This document shows, piece by piece, positions 30,753 through 38,668 of a stretch of 49,780 bases of DNA. Numbering within the stretch: the first letter of the stretch is position 1; the number at the start of each line of letters is the position of its first letter. The notes under the pieces were generated by a model that saw only the letters and a list, made by a program, of their open reading frames with translations, did no database searches and was not told the origin of the DNA. Source of the DNA: a virus. The stretch spans positions 1 to 49,780 of IMG/VR virus record IMGVR_UViG_3300018429_000005. One strand, given 5' to 3'. A program made the translations under genes and the position numbers.

Positions 30753-33130
30753 CCACCGAGACCCTCAACACCTCTTCCGGCCCCTATCCCGGCACCGGCG
30801 CGGTCGACCAGGAATTCGCGGTCACGTTCCAGTCGGCGGGCGCCGACCAGATTATTGTCTATCTCGACGGCGTGGTCGTCGATACCGACGACTGGTCGTT
30901 CGCGCGCGATGCCGACGGGCGCGGCACCGTCACCGCGACGCTGACCGGCGAGGTCTACATCGTCTCGGATCCGAGCTTCGCGCAGGAGGGCGACTTCCAG
31001 CGCTTCGGTCCCTATTTCCCCGATGACGTCAATCCGCATCTCGATCTCGCCGCGCGCCGCGACCAGTATCTGAAGGCGAAGGTCGATACGGTCGTGCCGG
31101 ACGGCGGCGAGGTGCCGGGCGCGGGCGCGGGCAAGTTCCTCGCGCGCGACGCCGAGGGCGTGCCGGTCTTCGCCTCGGGCACCGGCGCCGACGCGGGCCT
31201 GCGCATCGATCTCGCGGCGACCTCCGGCCCCGGCCTGATCGGCTGGCTGAACATTCTCGCCGGCGCCGTCGCCCGCACGCTCCAGTCCAAGCTCATGGGC
31301 TTCTTTCCGCTCGACGCGGCGGATTTCGGCGTGGTCGCCGACTCGCCTTTGGGTATCGGCGGCACCGACAACAAGCTGACGTTGCAAAAAGTGTTCGATG
31401 CAGCAGCCGCGAGCGGTCGGCCGATTCATTTGCAAGCCGGCGGCATCCGTTCCACCGAATATCCGATCTACCACACCGTCGGCAACAAGCCCGGCCTCAA
31501 CCTGCGCGGCGCCGGGCGCGATGTAACGACGCTCTGGTGTGATTTCGACGACGCGCGCGGCATTTATATCGACGGCTCGTCGGAGCAAGCCTATCGCTTC
31601 CAGTTCGGTGGAGGCATCCGCGACCTCTCGATCAAGCCCGTGCCGGGTCGCACTGTCACGGCAGGCATCGAGATGATGGGCTGGTGGTTCCCGAAGTTCA
31701 AGAACCTCTTCATCGGGCATGACGACGGGACGACCTACGGGATCACGCACGGCATCTACATGCAGACGCACCCGGCGACGCACGACAATCCCGACGGCTA
31801 TGCCGTCGTCTATGTCGATGTGAAGCACCTCGAAATTCGGCAATGCGCAGGCGACGGCATCCGCAATCGCATGGGGCTCGGCGCGTCGAACTGGAAGGTC
31901 GAGCAGAACCGGATCGAGAAGAATTACGGCAGCGGCATCGACAATCTCGGTGGCGAGGGCTGGACCGTCGTCAAGAATTCGCTCAGCTACAATGGCTGGG
32001 ATCCGGCCACGCCCGCAGGCCATGGCGTCAAGATTTACGGCACCAGCTCGATCAGCCGCTGCACGGTCGACGACAACGAGCTGGACAGCAACCATACCGG
32101 CGGCACTTTCTTCAGCTACGTGCTCTGGGTCGAGTGCAATCGCAACCGCTATATCTCCTCGCGGCGCGAGGAAGACAATCTCGAGGACCGCAACACCGCG
32201 CACTTCACGATCGACATCGCGAACCCGTGCCGCGGCGGCAACGTCGAAGGAAATTTCCACCGCGTCGATCTCCAGACCAACGATCAGGTCATCGAGGGCT
32301 TTTCCTCGGCCGTCACCTTCTACAATGTCGGCACCGGGCTGACAGCAAACCTGCGCGGGCTCAGGGTGAAGGGGTGGAGCTCCAGCACGACGATCCTTTT
32401 CCAGGGCATCACCGAAAGCGGCTCGGACGTGATCACCGACGCGGAGGGCGTCGGCGGCTCGACACCGGGCTTCGCCGTGGGGCAGACCGTCACGCACGCC
32501 AATTTCCCGGGCGTGGTGACGATCACCGGCGTCAGCGGAACCGGCCCGTACGAATTGACCGTGGACGACGACGCGACGGCCGACTCGACGGTCCAGGTCT
32601 CGATGACGCTTTCGGTCGTCGTCACTCCCGCGACCTCGGCGCTGACCAACCCGGCCAACTTGAACGAGTTCATGCAGCTCGGTCGCCGTGCGATCCCGGA
32701 TCGTACCGACTTCTACGCGGCGGGCATCCTCGTTCAGGACTGGACCAACGTGGAGAGCCCGCTGATCGGCAACATCACCGGCACCGGCTGGAACGACATC
32801 AACTATTACGATCCGGCCACGGGCATCTACACGATGCCGTTCACCGGGCACCTCCAATTCTCCTGCTTCGCCTGTATCACCGCGACCGCCACGACGGACA
32901 AATTCTACCTCAGCGCCTATAAGGACACTGGCTCGGGTTTCGGCGCCGCGTCGTTCACGCCGCAGCGCCTCGCCTCGCTCGGCGTGCGCGAGACGCATTC
33001 ATGGGGACCGGCGTTCCTGCCCGTCAACCAGGGCGATCTCGTCAAGTTCACGGTACGGAGCGAGACCGTTGACGGGCTCGACCGCGCGGTCCATGGCGGC
33101 GGGACGTACCTGATGTTGGAGGCTAGGTAG
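30749..33130 (+). CDS. Tailspike / tail fibre (793 aa)
   Basis: The N-terminal ~140 residues (TSSGPYPGTGAVDQEFAVTF; QYLKAKVDTVVPDGG) match the virion-binding domain of T7-like tail fibres. Residues ~200-530 form a right-handed beta-helix (LTLQKVFDAAAASGRPIHLQ; LEIRQCAGDGIRNRM; RIEKNYGSGIDNLGG), typical of tailspikes that bind or cleave surface polysaccharide. The C-terminal ~130 residues are a C1q/TNF-like trimerisation domain (IYTMPFTGHLQFSCFA; GGGTYLMLEAR). This is the probable host-range determinant. Confidence 0.88.
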   Translation: MTTETLNTSSGPYPGTGAVDQEFAVTFQSAGADQIIVYLDGVVVDTDDWSFARDADGRGTVTATLTGEVYIVSDPSFAQEGDFQRFGPYFPDDVNPHLDLAARRDQYLKAKVDTVVPDGGEVPGAGAGKFLARDAEGVPVFASGTGADAGLRIDLAATSGPGLIGWLNILAGAVARTLQSKLMGFFPLDAADFGVVADSPLGIGGTDNKLTLQKVFDAAAASGRPIHLQAGGIRSTEYPIYHTVGNKPGLNLRGAGRDVTTLWCDFDDARGIYIDGSSEQAYRFQFGGGIRDLSIKPVPGRTVTAGIEMMGWWFPKFKNLFIGHDDGTTYGITHGIYMQTHPATHDNPDGYAVVYVDVKHLEIRQCAGDGIRNRMGLGASNWKVEQNRIEKNYGSGIDNLGGEGWTVVKNSLSYNGWDPATPAGHGVKIYGTSSISRCTVDDNELDSNHTGGTFFSYVLWVECNRNRYISSRREEDNLEDRNTAHFTIDIANPCRGGNVEGNFHRVDLQTNDQVIEGFSSAVTFYNVGTGLTANLRGLRVKGWSSSTTILFQGITESGSDVITDAEGVGGSTPGFAVGQTVTHANFPGVVTITGVSGTGPYELTVDDDATADSTVQVSMTLSVVVTPATSALTNPANLNEFMQLGRRAIPDRTDFYAAGILVQDWTNVESPLIGNITGTGWNDINYYDPATGIYTMPFTGHLQFSCFACITATATTDKFYLSAYKDTGSGFGAASFTPQRLASLGVRETHSWGPAFLPVNQGDLVKFTVRSETVDGLDRAVHGGGTYLMLEAR

Positions 33131-33533
33131 TGATCCAGACTTCCATCTCGCCACCTTCGTGCAGCGCGAACCCGGCGGCTTCGGCGATGCGGCGCGACGC
33201 CTGGTTCTCGGCGCGGATGTGGGCGACGATCTCCTTCTCGCCGTCGACGGCGAGGCGGACCATTTCCTTGCCGACGCCCTGCCCGCGAAAGTCGGGCGCC
33301 ACGGTCCAGTTGGCGAGCTTGCCGTCGAACCGGACGGTCCCGGTCGGCATGCCGTCCTGCTCGGCGATCAGGAACCGGCAGTCGGGATCGGCGAGCTTGC
33401 CGGTCAGCCATTCGACATGCGTCTCCCAAGGCACTTCGTCGGGAGTGGTCGACATCGCGCGGGTGTCGGGATCGTTCCGCCATTGGTGGAGAATCTCGGC
33501 ATCTTCGAATCGGGCTGGGCGCAGCGTGAACAT
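33123..33533 (-). CDS. GNAT family N-acetyltransferase (136 aa)
   Basis: The start MFTLRPARFEDAEILHQWRN follows the usual GNAT N-terminus. The acetyl-CoA loop is VAPDFRGQGVGKEMVRLAVD (Q/RxxGxG/A), and the C-terminus HIRAENQASRRIAEAAGFAL is the classic motif B. The fold is closest to small-molecule or sugar-amine acetyltransferases. It is the only minus-strand gene in this region and overlaps the tailspike 3' end by 8 bp. A target on the host surface polysaccharide, in balance with the tailspike, is possible but unproven. Confidence 0.85.
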   Translation of the reverse strand: MFTLRPARFEDAEILHQWRNDPDTRAMSTTPDEVPWETHVEWLTGKLADPDCRFLIAEQDGMPTGTVRFDGKLANWTVAPDFRGQGVGKEMVRLAVDGEKEIVAHIRAENQASRRIAEAAGFALHEGGEMEVWITT

Positions 33534-33593
33534 GGGTTCGAGACTAAGGGAAAACTTCGCTTTCGGCAAGCAATTCATGCAAGGAGAAAGACC

Positions 33594-33740
33594 ATGATCG
33601 ACCACAATCGCGACGAGAAAGAGCATCCCGAAGTCGAGCGCGTTCCGCCGAAGCCGGGGACGCGCGATGCGCCGCCGGGCGGCCCTCCGCCTCCCGCGCC
33701 TCCGTCCCCACCACCATCGCCGCCCAAGGTCGACGAGTGA
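33594..33740 (+). CDS. 48-aa proline-rich protein
   Basis: MIDHNRDEKEHPEVERVPPK leads to GGPPPPAPPSPPPSPPKVDE. AAGGAGAAAGACC precedes the ATG. The stop overlaps the GTG of the membrane protein gene (GTGA), so the polyproline run sits just before a coupled restart. The function is unknown. Confidence 0.65.
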   Translation: MIDHNRDEKEHPEVERVPPKPGTRDAPPGGPPPPAPPSPPPSPPKVDE

Positions 33741-34264
33741 GCTTTGCCGAGATACTGCTTCTGCTCATAGGGTTGGCTGCCGCGTTTCGCGTATCGTGGC
33801 GATTGCCTTGTGTGAGCGTAAGAAACTGGACTGCCGTCGCGTTGACGGCTTCCTATCTTGTCGTTCAGGGAACATGGCTCTTTACTGGCCTCGCATTTCC
33901 CATCATAGTGATGGTCATGCTGGACGCGACGGTGATTGCAGTAATCTACGCAAAGCCTCCGGCTTTCGATTGCTGGCCCTATCAGGATCGGTGGCATCAG
34001 CTTCGCGCATTTCTGCTCGAATTATCATTGTGGGATCGTGCCGTTCTGTTCGCTTTTCCGGCTGCATGGATCGGCTATGCGATACCCCTCTCCGATCATC
34101 GGCGATGGTGGCTGCTCTACTCGATCGCGCTGGCGCAATTCATTGCGGCCGGCATCGAAGCTTTCCAATCCTCTCGTGCCTCCCGCCCGGCCAAGGCGGG
34201 TCTTCCTGCGCCGGGTGATTCGCCGCCCAGCCTTCGATTCGCTGGCGGTTGGGGCTATGGATGA
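33737..34264 (+). CDS. Multi-pass membrane protein (175 aa)
   Basis: GTG start in overlap with the previous stop. About five hydrophobic segments are visible (FAEILLLLIGLAAAF; ALTASYLVVQGTWLFTGLAF; IIVMVMLDATVIAVI; AVLFAFPAAWIGYAI; LLYSIALAQFIAAGI), with a Ser/Pro/Ala-rich tail. GC is clearly lower than in the virion genes. Its place at the start of the late accessory genes makes it a holin candidate, but it is longer and has more segments than most holins. Confidence 0.6.
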   Translation: MSFAEILLLLIGLAAAFRVSWRLPCVSVRNWTAVALTASYLVVQGTWLFTGLAFPIIVMVMLDATVIAVIYAKPPAFDCWPYQDRWHQLRAFLLELSLWDRAVLFAFPAAWIGYAIPLSDHRRWWLLYSIALAQFIAAGIEAFQSSRASRPAKAGLPAPGDSPPSLRFAGGWGYG

Positions 34265-34613
34265 CGCGGCGCTGTGGTCCTACCTAGGTTGGGCGCTGCC
34301 TCCTTTATGGGCGTGGGTGCTCATCTACGCGCTGCGGACTTTCAAAGAATGGCCGGCGATCATGGCTCGCCGGAACGAAGCGCGGCGCGACACGGCCAGC
34401 GCGGCGGACGCCCTGCTCGCTCGCTATGAGAATCGAGTTGCATCTTTGGAAGCGGCCGAGGAGAAATGTCGCTTCGATCTCACCGAAGCTCTTCGGCGCC
34501 TCGGTGAGATCGAAGGATATATGATGGGACGGGGGAAGGCGTCTCAGGATGCACAACTCATTGTTTCGGCAGAGCGAGAAATCGAAGCAGCGAAAAGGGA
34601 TAATGGAAAATGA
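34257..34613 (+). CDS. Membrane-anchored coiled-coil protein, spanin-like (118 aa)
   Basis: One N-terminal membrane segment (LGWALPPLWAWVLIYAL) is followed by a charged helix with heptads (YENRVASLEAAEEKCRFDLT). This is the layout of an inner-membrane Rz-type spanin, and a small lipoprotein is encoded 0.9 kb downstream. The family was not proven by sequence. The start is ATG 34257, overlapping the previous gene. Confidence 0.55.
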   Translation: MDDAALWSYLGWALPPLWAWVLIYALRTFKEWPAIMARRNEARRDTASAADALLARYENRVASLEAAEEKCRFDLTEALRRLGEIEGYMMGRGKASQDAQLIVSAEREIEAAKRDNGK

Positions 34614-35296
34614 CCGACAAACCGGCTTCTGAGACCGGCCTCGGAACTGACGCTCAAGGCAATCCGGTGGTCGATCCTACCAGGAACGTCATCGATCTGG
34701 TCGATGCGGCCATCTTGCGGCAGGACGATCTGCGCAGGGCCTCGGAACGACGCCTCGACGATCTGAGAACAGCGGCGGAGCACTTGAGCAATGTCAAACA
34801 CGCCCACATAAAGGAAGTGGCGCAGCTTCGCGCCGACCACGCTCGCGAGATCGCCGGAGCGGAAACCAAGCGCATCGACGCAATCCGCGCCGTCGATGTA
34901 GCCGCTGTCGGCATTGCTACGGAACGCGCCGCTGCGGCAGCGAACGTACTTGCGACACAAGTTTCGCAGTCCGCTGAAACGCTGCGGGCGCTCGTCGCCA
35001 CGACCGCGACGGCATCCCAGCAACAGGCGACCGCATCGTTCGGCCAGCTTGCCGACCGGATCACCTTGCTGGAGCGCACGAGCTACGAAGGCAGCGGCAA
35101 GAGCGCGGTCTCCGACCCGCTGGCGGCTAAGATGGCCGAGACAATCGAGTTGCTGAGCCGGAACATGGCCGAGCGGCAAGGAGGCAAAGAGAGTCGCACC
35201 GACACCCGGCTGAATGTCGGGATGATCGTCGGCATTCTCGGCTCCATTTTCGGCTTCGTCGCGCTTGCGGCAGCCTTCACAGGGACCGTCTCGTGA
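34610..35296 (+). CDS. Coiled-coil protein with C-terminal membrane anchor (228 aa)
   Basis: TDAQGNPVVDPTRNVIDLVD and ILRQDDLRRASERRLDDLRT open a long coiled coil (residues ~25-150), and LNVGMIVGILGSIFGFVALA is a C-terminal membrane segment. Proteins of this plan recur in phage lysis regions but have no agreed function. The start overlaps the previous stop (ATGA). Confidence 0.7.
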   Translation: MTDKPASETGLGTDAQGNPVVDPTRNVIDLVDAAILRQDDLRRASERRLDDLRTAAEHLSNVKHAHIKEVAQLRADHAREIAGAETKRIDAIRAVDVAAVGIATERAAAAANVLATQVSQSAETLRALVATTATASQQQATASFGQLADRITLLERTSYEGSGKSAVSDPLAAKMAETIELLSRNMAERQGGKESRTDTRLNVGMIVGILGSIFGFVALAAAFTGTVS

Positions 35297-35335
35297 CTGG
35301 CGCCATAATCCGTATCGGCGTATAGGAGGCATTCA

Positions 35336-35470
35336 ATGATCGAGATCACCGTCAAATCCGTAGCGCAAGGCATGGCCGCCCGCTTCGTCAACGCGCCCAA
35401 GCGCTGGCAGGAATTTCGCGAAGCGGCGGCCGAATATATTCGAGCCGAAAAGCAAGGAGACCGGAAATGA
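35336..35470 (+). CDS. 44-aa small protein
   Basis: MIEITVKSVAQGMAARFVNA, then a helical PKRWQEFREAAAEYIRAEKQ. The ribosome site is TAGGAGG. The stop overlaps the next ATG (ATGA). The function is unknown. Confidence 0.6.
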   Translation: MIEITVKSVAQGMAARFVNAPKRWQEFREAAAEYIRAEKQGDRK

Positions 35471-35763
35471 AAAAGCTGTTCATCACAGCCGCGCTGCTCG
35501 GCGCCGCGGCCTGCACGCCTCAGGATCGGATCGCGAGCTTCGCCATCGCCGGCGAGGCGGCCTCACAAAGAATCTGTGTCGAACGCGGGACGCAAGACAG
35601 CCTGCTGGTCCGCACCGTTCGTCGCGATCTGCGCGCCCGGTTCGACATCGAGAATGACGACATCAGGCCGGAGCTGGCCGACCTGCTGAGTCGTGCCCGG
35701 CTCGCCGCCGACGCCGCCTGCGGGCCGGTGCCGTCGATCGTCATGCCGCATCCGATGCAGTAG
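35467..35763 (+). CDS. Small lipoprotein, outer-spanin candidate (98 aa)
   Basis: MKKLFITAALLGAAACTPQD is a signal sequence with a lipid-attachment Cys at residue 16. The mature part is charged and helical with two more Cys. Size, lipobox and place after a membrane coiled-coil gene fit an Rz1-like outer-membrane spanin, though it lacks the usual Pro-rich content. The 3' end overlaps a convergent minus-strand gene by 23 bp. Confidence 0.6.
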   Translation: MKKLFITAALLGAAACTPQDRIASFAIAGEAASQRICVERGTQDSLLVRTVRRDLRARFDIENDDIRPELADLLSRARLAADAACGPVPSIVMPHPMQ

Positions 35764-35953
35764 GTACCCGGTCCGTCACCTCCAGCAGCCTGCGGATGAT
35801 GTTGACCGCGGCGAGCGTGCGCGGGTTGTGGTCGAACCCGCACTCGATCTTGCGCGCCAGACCGGGGCAGGTCGCGCCGCACTGAGCCTTGATCGCGGTG
35901 CCGACCAGCTCCTCGGCGAGCATTCGGCGGATCGCCTGTTCGAGGTCAGTCAT
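35741..35953 (-). CDS. Hypothetical helical protein with Cys pair (70 aa)
   Basis: The start MTDLEQAIRRMLAEELVGTA overlaps the upstream GapR-like gene by 8 nt. CGATCPGLARKIECG may hold a metal or a disulfide. It is the last gene of the leftward replication operon. No family was recognised. Confidence 0.65.
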   Translation of the reverse strand: MTDLEQAIRRMLAEELVGTAIKAQCGATCPGLARKIECGFDHNPRTLAAVNIIRRLLEVTDRVPTASDAA

Positions 35954-36194
35954 CGAGCAATCCCATCGCGATCTTGTAGGTCGAGCGCAGTGCCTCGCGC
36001 TCCCTGCGCACAACTGCATCCAGCTTTCGAAGCCTGACGATTTCGCGCATCTGCCGAGGATCGAAGCCGCGGGCCTTGGCCTCCTGGTAGACCTCGCGCT
36101 TGTCGGTCGCCAGCTCCTTCTGCTCGGTCTCGATGCGCTCGACCCGCTCGATGAGCGTGCCTAGCTCGTCGGACGCGATGGTGTTGCTACTCAT
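35946..36194 (-). CDS. GapR-like DNA-binding protein (DUF2312), 82 aa
   Basis: LGTLIERVERIETEQKELAT, KREVYQEAKARGFDPRQMRE and IVRLRKLDAVVRREREALRS match the GapR/DUF2312 domain. In Caulobacter GapR clamps overtwisted DNA ahead of replication and transcription forks and helps topoisomerases. A phage copy beside helicase and polymerase genes may assist phage replication or compete with host GapR. The ATG overlaps the SNF2 gene stop. Confidence 0.88.
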   Translation of the reverse strand: MSSNTIASDELGTLIERVERIETEQKELATDKREVYQEAKARGFDPRQMREIVRLRKLDAVVRREREALRSTYKIAMGLLDD

Positions 36195-37570
36195 AATAGG
36201 TTCCTCCGCTTCATGCTCTCAAGTAGAATGGCTTGAACCGACCGCTTCGACGAGCGCCGCTCAGCGACAAGGGAATCCACGGTATCTCTAGCCATGACCC
36301 GATACCTGTAGACCGGCCGCTCGAGCCCGGCCTGGAACTGGCGCATCGGACCGATCCGCTCGATCGCCTGGTCGTCATGCTCGAGGTTCCAGCCCGAGGA
36401 GAAGTCGATCCATATGTTGGTGCCGTATTGCAGACCGTCGATGCCATGGCCGGCGCTGGCGGGATGGACGACCAGCATCGGATAATGGCCCTTGCCCCAG
36501 CCGGCCATGTCGATCTCGTCGATGCCGAGCGCCTTGGGAAAATGCTTCCTGATCCGCTCGAAGTCGCTGACGAACTGGTAGCAGACCACGACCGGCATGC
36601 CGTTCGCCTCCTCGACGATGCTCTCCAGCGCCTCGATCTTGGCGTTGTGCACCTCGGTCCAGTTACGCTCGCGATCGTGGTACACCGCGCCGTTGGCGAG
36701 CTGTAAACATTTATTGGTCCGGCCGGCCGCGTTGACCGCTTCGACCTCGTGCGTGCCGAGATCGTGCTTGAGCTCGATGAACATCCTCTTCTCCATCTCA
36801 CGATAGAGGTCGCGTGCCTTGTCGGGCAGGTCGACGAAGATGTCGGTTTCGATCGGCTGGTCGATCTTGATGTAGTCGCGCGGGTCGATGGTGATGCACA
36901 AGTCGGCGATCAGCGCCTGGATCTGGTCCTGTGCGAAGGGCAAGGGCTCGATGCCGAAGCCGTCCCACGCGCGCTGGAACCAGCGTTGGCTGAACGCTGA
37001 ATAAGTGCGCCCGAGCCGTGCGCCGTGGTCGAGATACCAGAGCTGCCCCCACAGGTCTTTCATCCCGTTCGGCGCCGGCGTACCGGTCAGTTCGATGAAG
37101 CGCTCGACCTGCGGCAGCCAGGCGACCTTGGCGAGCGCCTGCGTGCGCTTGCCCCCTTGCAGCGAACGCATCCCCTTGAGCCGCGTCGACTCGTCAGCGA
37201 CGATCGTCCGGTACGGCCAGTTGCGGCCGTGATGTTGGACGAGCCAGGGGATTTGCTCGTAATTGATCGAGTAGAAATTCGACTTCCGACCCATCGCTTG
37301 GAAGCGCTGGGTCTGGCTTCCCATGATCGGCACGATCGTTTCGTCGAACGTGTCCCATTTCCCGGCTTCGCCGGGCCATGTGTCACGTGCCACGCGCTTC
37401 GGGGCGACGATCAGCGCCGGTGCCTGCTCCAGCAGCCCGATCCCGCGCAGCGCGTGCAGCACGGCGGCAGATTTTCCCATCCCCATCGCGGCCCATACTG
37501 CGCAGCGATTATGCTCGGAGATATGCTGCATGATCGGAGGCTGCCAAGTTCTTGGTGAAAACTTAGGCAT
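36191..37570 (-). CDS. SNF2-family DEAD-like helicase (459 aa)
   Basis: Walker A is AMGMGKS at residues 28-34; motif II is VADES at 124-128; motif III is LTGTPAPNG. The C-terminal RecA-like domain has MLVVHPASAGHGIDGLQYGT and QAIERIGPMRQ, the motif V and VI counterparts. Phage SNF2 proteins of this size usually accompany PolA, VRR-NUC and DUF2800 genes and are thought to remodel or translocate DNA in replication. No ribosome site is visible; its ATG lies inside the end of the HNH gene. Confidence 0.88.
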   Translation of the reverse strand: MPKFSPRTWQPPIMQHISEHNRCAVWAAMGMGKSAAVLHALRGIGLLEQAPALIVAPKRVARDTWPGEAGKWDTFDETIVPIMGSQTQRFQAMGRKSNFYSINYEQIPWLVQHHGRNWPYRTIVADESTRLKGMRSLQGGKRTQALAKVAWLPQVERFIELTGTPAPNGMKDLWGQLWYLDHGARLGRTYSAFSQRWFQRAWDGFGIEPLPFAQDQIQALIADLCITIDPRDYIKIDQPIETDIFVDLPDKARDLYREMEKRMFIELKHDLGTHEVEAVNAAGRTNKCLQLANGAVYHDRERNWTEVHNAKIEALESIVEEANGMPVVVCYQFVSDFERIRKHFPKALGIDEIDMAGWGKGHYPMLVVHPASAGHGIDGLQYGTNIWIDFSSGWNLEHDDQAIERIGPMRQFQAGLERPVYRYRVMARDTVDSLVAERRSSKRSVQAILLESMKRRNLL

Positions 37571-38108
37571 GAGAATATTGCGTTTCGCGATAGGCTCGAT
37601 ACGCTGCGCCTGCGGCTTCAGCCGTCGAGTGCATTCCTAGAAAGACTTTCTTTCCGTTACGGTCGCGAGCTGCCGCCCAATAGGAGTTCGGTCCTCCTTT
37701 CGGATTTTCAGACACACCAATAAAACCGGTTCGATTTCGTATGTGGTGTCTGTTTCTTCCTTGATCCCGAGGAATGGCCCATCGTAGATTTGATAAGCGA
37801 TTGTCTGCACGTCGACCATTTTTATGATCTGCTTGTTCACAAGGAAGGCGTTCGCGACCAAATGCGCCTAGTACCAAATGATGCACAAGATAATTTCTCT
37901 GACCGCGAGAACCCCTACTTAGTGTAACTTCACGATAACCGTAACTGTCCAGTCCACCTTTAAGAATTTTCCCTGTGAGAAAGCGACGACCAGACCCTCC
38001 TCGACATCCAGTATATTCAATCCAGCGATCCAAAGAGCGCACGTGACCGAGATCACTGACTTCATAAAGCCCCTCCCAGCCAACAACCGCGCGCCACTCT
38101 TCGACCAT
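37563..38108 (-). CDS. Homing endonuclease: NUMOD4-HNH-AP2 (181 aa)
   Basis: Residues 4-50 are a NUMOD4 module (EEWRAVVGWEGLYEVSDLGH), 75-115 an HNH nuclease (LVHHLVLGAFG; CEQADHKNGRRADNRLSNLR) and 128-175 an AP2 DNA-binding domain (TGFIGVSENP...YWAAAR). Free-standing genes of this kind are mobile and cut intron-less or insertion-less alleles. Its GC is visibly lower than its neighbours, and it overlaps the stop of the 55-aa gene (TGATG) and the start of SNF2, so it inserted without breaking the operon. Confidence 0.92.
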   Translation of the reverse strand: MVEEWRAVVGWEGLYEVSDLGHVRSLDRWIEYTGCRGGSGRRFLTGKILKGGLDSYGYREVTLSRGSRGQRNYLVHHLVLGAFGRERLPCEQADHKNGRRADNRLSNLRWAIPRDQGRNRHHIRNRTGFIGVSENPKGGPNSYWAAARDRNGKKVFLGMHSTAEAAGAAYRAYRETQYSHA

Positions 38109-38275
38109 CAGGGCTTTCGCACCTCCCTGCTCAAAGCATCGTGCAGCAACTTCGCGGCGCCTGCGGTCGGTGTCGTCCGCTCGATCCGTGCCAGCAATTG
38201 TTGGCGCATGACGTCGTTCGGTACGAGTCCGGGTGGAGGCCCGCGTCGCCGCAATTTGGCGCTGCTGGAACTCAT
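38108..38275 (-). CDS. Hypothetical 55-aa protein
   Basis: MSSSSAKLRRRGPPPGLVPN leads to DVMRQQLLARIERTTPTAGA. The start overlaps the VRR-NUC stop (TGATG). The protein is basic and probably helical in its second half. It lies where a small SNF2/nuclease partner could be encoded, but its function is unknown. Confidence 0.6.
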   Translation of the reverse strand: MSSSSAKLRRRGPPPGLVPNDVMRQQLLARIERTTPTAGAAKLLHDALSREVRKP

Positions 38276-38577
38276 CACGTCATGCTCTCGATGAAAGCGT
38301 CGACCTTCTCGATCGTGTCGAGCACCTCGACTCGAAAGCCGATCGCGCGCAGCCGCTCGTGCTCGCGTTCCTGATCGGCGCGGGCCTTGCCCTTCGGTCG
38401 CTTCGTTTCGACGAGGACGTGTCGAGCGGGCTGCGTATACTTTCGCTCGGGATTGCGAGGCCACCCGACCAGCCGATCGGGGCATGACCGTCGGCCGACA
38501 TAGACGAGCTTGCGAATGAAGCCGCCGGTCGCTTCGACGCGCTCGACGAGATAGGCTTCGACTTGGGATTCACGCAT
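38275..38577 (-). CDS. VRR-NUC domain nuclease (100 aa)
   Basis: MRESQVEAYLVERVEATGGF, then CPDRLV and HVLVETKRPKGKARADQERE. This is the stand-alone VRR-NUC form (PD-(D/E)XK fold) with D in PDR and the ExK pair as catalytic residues, and a downstream QxxxxxxL helix. Phage VRR-NUC enzymes act as structure-specific nucleases on branched DNA, in step with SNF2 helicase and polymerase. Confidence 0.9.
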   Translation of the reverse strand: MRESQVEAYLVERVEATGGFIRKLVYVGRRSCPDRLVGWPRNPERKYTQPARHVLVETKRPKGKARADQEREHERLRAIGFRVEVLDTIEKVDAFIESMT

Positions 38578-38668
38578 CGCGTTCCCCTCTTCTTACAAGA
38601 GCTTGCAATGAATTGCTCTCTTCGATTTGCACAGACATCAGCCCTTCCACAGGACGATGCGGCGCAGG

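Noticed and set aside
30710-32998. A 762-aa open frame antisense to the tailspike, and similar long minus frames at 8068-9051, 10129-11154, 12992-14302, 16010-17776, 19596-21119, 22320-24461 and 25079-26344
   Set aside because: All mirror strongly supported virion genes, show low-quality composition and match no known family.
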